The notes under the pieces were generated by a model. That model was not told the origin of the DNA, ran no database searches, and saw nothing but the letters and a program-made list of their open reading frames with translations. 64,000 nt of DNA, taken from positions 27,983,501-28,047,500 of the forward strand of contig JAYKKT010000090.1 of the NCBI GenBank assembly GCA_036023115.1, in the 5' to 3' direction. Below are positions 60,719-64,000 of the stretch, in pieces. The number at the start of each line of letters is the position of its first letter. The first letter of the stretch is position 1. The stretch comes from Brasenia schreberi. Its lineage: Eukaryota > Streptophyta > Magnoliopsida > Nymphaeales > Cabombaceae. Position numbers and translations under genes: made by a program.

Positions 60719-63292
60719 ATGTGAGCACTCTGTCCATTATTTCTGTTTACCGACCTCGTGTATGATATGACGGGATTTACCAAGATTTTGGGTTCTTGTG
60801 TTGCTAAATCTCTGAAGGAAGGCTTCCATTAACAGACCTCCGACGCCTGACGCCGACGAAGAGCGAAAGAAGAAGCCTACTCTTCAGGAAATTATTCACA
60901 TAAAGGTGCGCAACTGGTTCTCTTTTACATTTAATTTGAAATCACCTTGATGTTACTGGTCATTCTTTGATCAAAGGAATCGCTGTCTTCTTGCATTACT
61001 CTTTTTTTGCTTTCGAGTTTGACTCTATAATTGAAATTCTCTTTCTGTTTTGGTTCCGGCGATGATCAGCTCATTGAGAGTGGAGAAAAAGAGAAACTGA
61101 AGGAGCTTTTGAGAGAGAGGCTTATTGAGTGCGGATGGAGGGACGAAATGCACGCTCTGTGCAGGTTCTTTGCTCTTCTTCATTGAACTTTTCAGGTTTT
61201 TCAACGTTTAGTCTATGGATGCGAGTTTAGAACGTGGAGGCAAAGTTAAGCTTTCAGTGAACTGAAATGATTTGGAAACTGAGATAAGTTGGGATAAATC
61301 GGTTTCTATTATGGATATATGCGTGAAGCACTACGTGCCTAAAATTGGAAATTCTTTACCTCCAGTGATCTGATGATGTAGAGAAGAGAAGAAATATGTT
61401 AGTGTGTGGGTGTACGGATGCTGGAAGAACGTTGAGAATTTTCTTTGAATGTAATGGCAAATCAATCCTATAATACCCCTCTCGGTTCTCGGGATTTTTG
61501 TGTGCAAAGCTCCTCAGAACTACTTTCATGATGTGGCTTTACTTGGAACATCCTTGGAAAGCCTGAGATGATTAAGGAAATAGATATATAGAAGGTGAAA
61601 ATGAGAGAAATAACAGAATCATCTTCTTATTCATATGTCTGCAAGACCACTTAAAAAGGTACTGTAGATGAAACCAAACTCCAAAGATCAGTTTTGAAAT
61701 GGAGGTGCTTAAAATCAGTGTTGTCTGATCCATATCGTATCGTGTATCGCTGGGCTCTACGATACGGGCATATCGTATCATACTTTAATATTAAAAAAAT
61801 AGAAAATTATTTAAAAAACAGGAAAAATTAGAAAAAATCCGAAAAAAAACATAAAAATCAGAAAAAATTAGGAAAAATCTGGTAATTGCTTTGAATTCAT
61901 ATAATGCAAAGTTTAGTACATATTGAGCATTCAACATTGAACAATTGCATCTAAATTTACATATTTTGAAGTAAAAAATGAAATACATTTACATTTTACA
62001 TATTGTAAATTTGTATGAGGATCATTAACTAAATAATCTTCATCTTCTTCTTGATGAAGATTCAAAGTTTCTCATCACCCTCTACTTCAAAATCAAAATC
62101 TTCATCTCCTTCATGATGTTGTTGCACTCCTTTCAAATTAATTCATGCAATGTCTTCTTCGGTTAGGAGTGCATTTTCTTCGTTATTTTCCATAATTCAC
62201 TCATCTAGTATATCAAAATTAACAAACTACTATCTCTGTACATGTAGTTGTCATATTTGCTAATTTTCATATATGAGCAAAACGATGAGCTCCATTTCTT
62301 TGATTATTGAGTTTATGACACCTCATTGATGTGATATTGTTACTTGATGATATCTCATTTTTCACTTATTGTAGACTAGCTTTTTAACTAATGCTTGAGC
62401 TCCATTTCTCACTTCACAAACTGAGTTAAGCCTCACACACGTTCATGTTCAACTCAATGGAAGTCATGTAAGGTGAACCCTAAAATAGTAAAGTTGTGAA
62501 ATGCCCACTCAATGAACCGAGACAACCAAATTGTTCTTCATTTTTTGTGATTTCATGAAATTAGAAACTGGTAATAGAAATATACCTAAAAGTTGGCAAT
62601 ATAAAGAGAAATGATTTTGTCACAATTTTTATTTATATATAAATTATTGTTATTCAATAAATGAGATTATAAACTCGAATTTATATGTTACATACACAGC
62701 TTGTAATCCCAAACAAGCATATCGGAGGATGACTTGGAGAGAAGTGAAGAGAGGCGAAGAGAGGACATAAACCTGTAAAAAAAATTGGAAAAAAATTTGA
62801 AAAAAAAATTGAATTTTTTTTTAGCGTAATACAGTACCGTATCGAATGATACAGTATCGTATCGAATGATACGGCACAATAACACTGCTTAAAATAATAA
62901 AATATTTGCACAATCTTGCGGTAGTATCATGAACAAACCCAGAGAGATAGATCTTCCTGAGATTTTCATTTTTTGTGAGATTCTCTTGAGGTTATTCTTG
63001 TCGTCTCAAAACCAACAGAAGGATGCGAGAAATTGTAGGTCTCACTAGAGGGGTGATCAAAACTGGTAAATACTAAATAGTACTGTAAGTTCAGAATTTA
63101 ATAGTATGATGATGAAGTTATAGGGTTACTCTGATTGTTGGTGCACGTTATAGTAGGGACTTTGGTTTGTCAAAAGCTCATTTTTCTGAGTGCCATGCCT
63201 TTCTCTTATGATCAGGGCATTTGCAAGGAAGAAAGGAAGGCAAAATGTGACTGTCGATGAACTGGTTCATGTAATTACCCCAAAAGGCAGAT
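60719..63292 (+). CDS. ENY2: ENY2/SUS1 transcription and mRNA export factor (3' partial)
   Basis: Coding exons 60818-60905, 61070-61164 and 63216-63292 join in frame: [61 protein letters not shown], then [20 protein letters not shown]. This is the small helical ENY2 protein, shared by the SAGA deubiquitinase module and the TREX-2 mRNA export complex. The third exon ends AGAT|GTGAGT. The last exon (usually SVPDSVKAELL...) was not found before 64000 and should lie outside. The in-frame sequence just upstream has a stop. The best start joins AT at 60719-60720 (before GTGAGC) to G at 60818, giving MKASINRPP, the expected N-terminus. Intron 2 (61165-63215) carries a hAT element. Confidence 0.88.
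61716..62887. mobile_element. Non-autonomous hAT transposon, 1172 bp, in ENY2 intron 2
   Basis: The element starts CAGTGTTGTC and ends ACAATAACACTG, inverted repeats of about 9-12 bp. It is flanked by a perfect 8-bp duplication CTTAAAAT (61708-61715 and 62888-62895), the hAT signature. Subterminal CGTATCGTGTATCG and ACCGTATCGAATGATAC motifs are repeated at both ends, as expected for transposase binding. The interior is AT-rich and I see no transposase. Confidence 0.9.
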
Positions 63293-64000
63293 GTGAGTAT
63301 TACAGAACTTTTCCAGGCTATGTTGTTGGACTCTCTCTACATTAAACGGAAACAAATGCTGCTTCATATGGTGTTGTGATTTCTTTTCAGGTTGTCCAAC
63401 TTCTTGTGTTCTTAAATGGAAGAGTTGGGTTTTTAGATTCTTCCTTTTTCTTGCCAATTATGAAGGCACTAGCTGAAGGTCGTAGTAGATCAGGCCTTCA
63501 TTCACATCCGCCTTTGTGCTATAGCCTTTTCTCTTTCCTTGTTGAAGAGTCTGCGCCTTGTGAGAGCTTGAGCTTTGATAGGTTACTGGGCTTCAAAACA
63601 CACTGATATGCATCTTTTATTTTAGTTATAACATAGGAGAGGAGGGTTACGCTTCTTTTTTGTCCTGTGGCTTAATGTAGTTCATATTGTTCATGTCCTC
63701 TGCCTGTTTGTGACTTGTTTGTGTTGATGTTATCATGTTGAGAGCTTATTTCTGGCATTTGTTTTGCTTTTATACGATAGAGCAGCTTTTACCACTTAAA
63801 AGCGTTCATATTTAGATAGCATCTGATTTTGTGAAATTTTTCCTACGATTGATGCTGTGAATCTAGAAATGGCATTCCAATCCTGAATGCACTGGATAAG
63901 TTCTTTCTAGATCATGAAAGATCTAGACTTTGACTGCAGCATCTCGATGTAGTTTGTATCTTTCTAATAATCGTTAATTAAACTAATATGGTATTAGAGA
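63293..64000. other. ENY2 intron 3 or downstream sequence
   Basis: After the donor GTGAGT at 63293 the sequence is AT/T-rich intron-like DNA. The expected final ENY2 exon was not recognised. The 76-codon frame at 63376 is likely chance. Confidence 0.5.

Overview
The window is nuclear DNA of a flowering plant. It carries spliced genes with AT-rich introns typical of plants, five recognisable plant protein families, and a dense background of plant transposable elements and long CT/AT microsatellites. I cannot name the species. The genes look like a non-grass angiosperm.

Layout. (1) 1-6150: intergenic DNA, a decayed Ty1/copia element (about 3081-5108), then the last two exons of a plastid DEG1/DegP1-type serine protease (5135-6150, +). 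(2) 7388-12540 (+): a complete five-exon gene for an archaeal-type 2,3-bisphosphoglycerate-independent phosphoglycerate mutase, with an RTE-like LINE remnant in intron 1. (3) 13753-25860 (-): a tandem pair of beta-carbonic anhydrase genes. The upstream copy (19753-25860) is intact, with 8 coding exons and 256 aa. The downstream copy (13753-17636) lacks the N-terminal exon, has lost a splice donor to a CT repeat, carries a 1-nt deletion in the last exon and has substitutions at conserved sites, so it looks like a decaying paralogue. (4) 26330-49170: about 23 kb with no convincing gene. It holds tRNA-derived SINEs, MITEs, a 5' LTR with primer binding site, 5S rRNA-like sequences arranged head to head, LINE tails and long SSRs. 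(5) 49175-57066 (+): a complete 12-exon DXR gene (476 aa), with a 3-kb LTR-like element in intron 2. (6) 57400-59900: nested LINE fragments, one holding what looks like a captured AATF/TRAUB-domain exon, plus hAT-like repeats. (7) 60719-63292 (+): an ENY2/SUS1 gene whose last exon lies beyond the window, with a 1172-bp non-autonomous hAT element with perfect 8-bp target duplications in intron 2.

The genes do not form one pathway. DXR (plastid isoprenoid synthesis) and DEG1 (thylakoid lumen protein quality control) act in the chloroplast. The carbonic anhydrase has no visible transit peptide and is probably cytosolic. ENY2 acts in the nucleus in SAGA and TREX-2. The phosphoglycerate mutase-like enzyme is probably cytosolic.

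I did not find a new multi-gene system. The most interesting signals are evolutionary: microsatellite erosion of a splice site in a duplicated carbonic anhydrase, two GC-AG introns confirmed by protein conservation, a start codon apparently split by an intron, and several transposons whose insertion can be read directly from their target duplications. All exon boundaries were assigned by eye from splice consensus, reading frame and remembered family sequences. No alignment was run.
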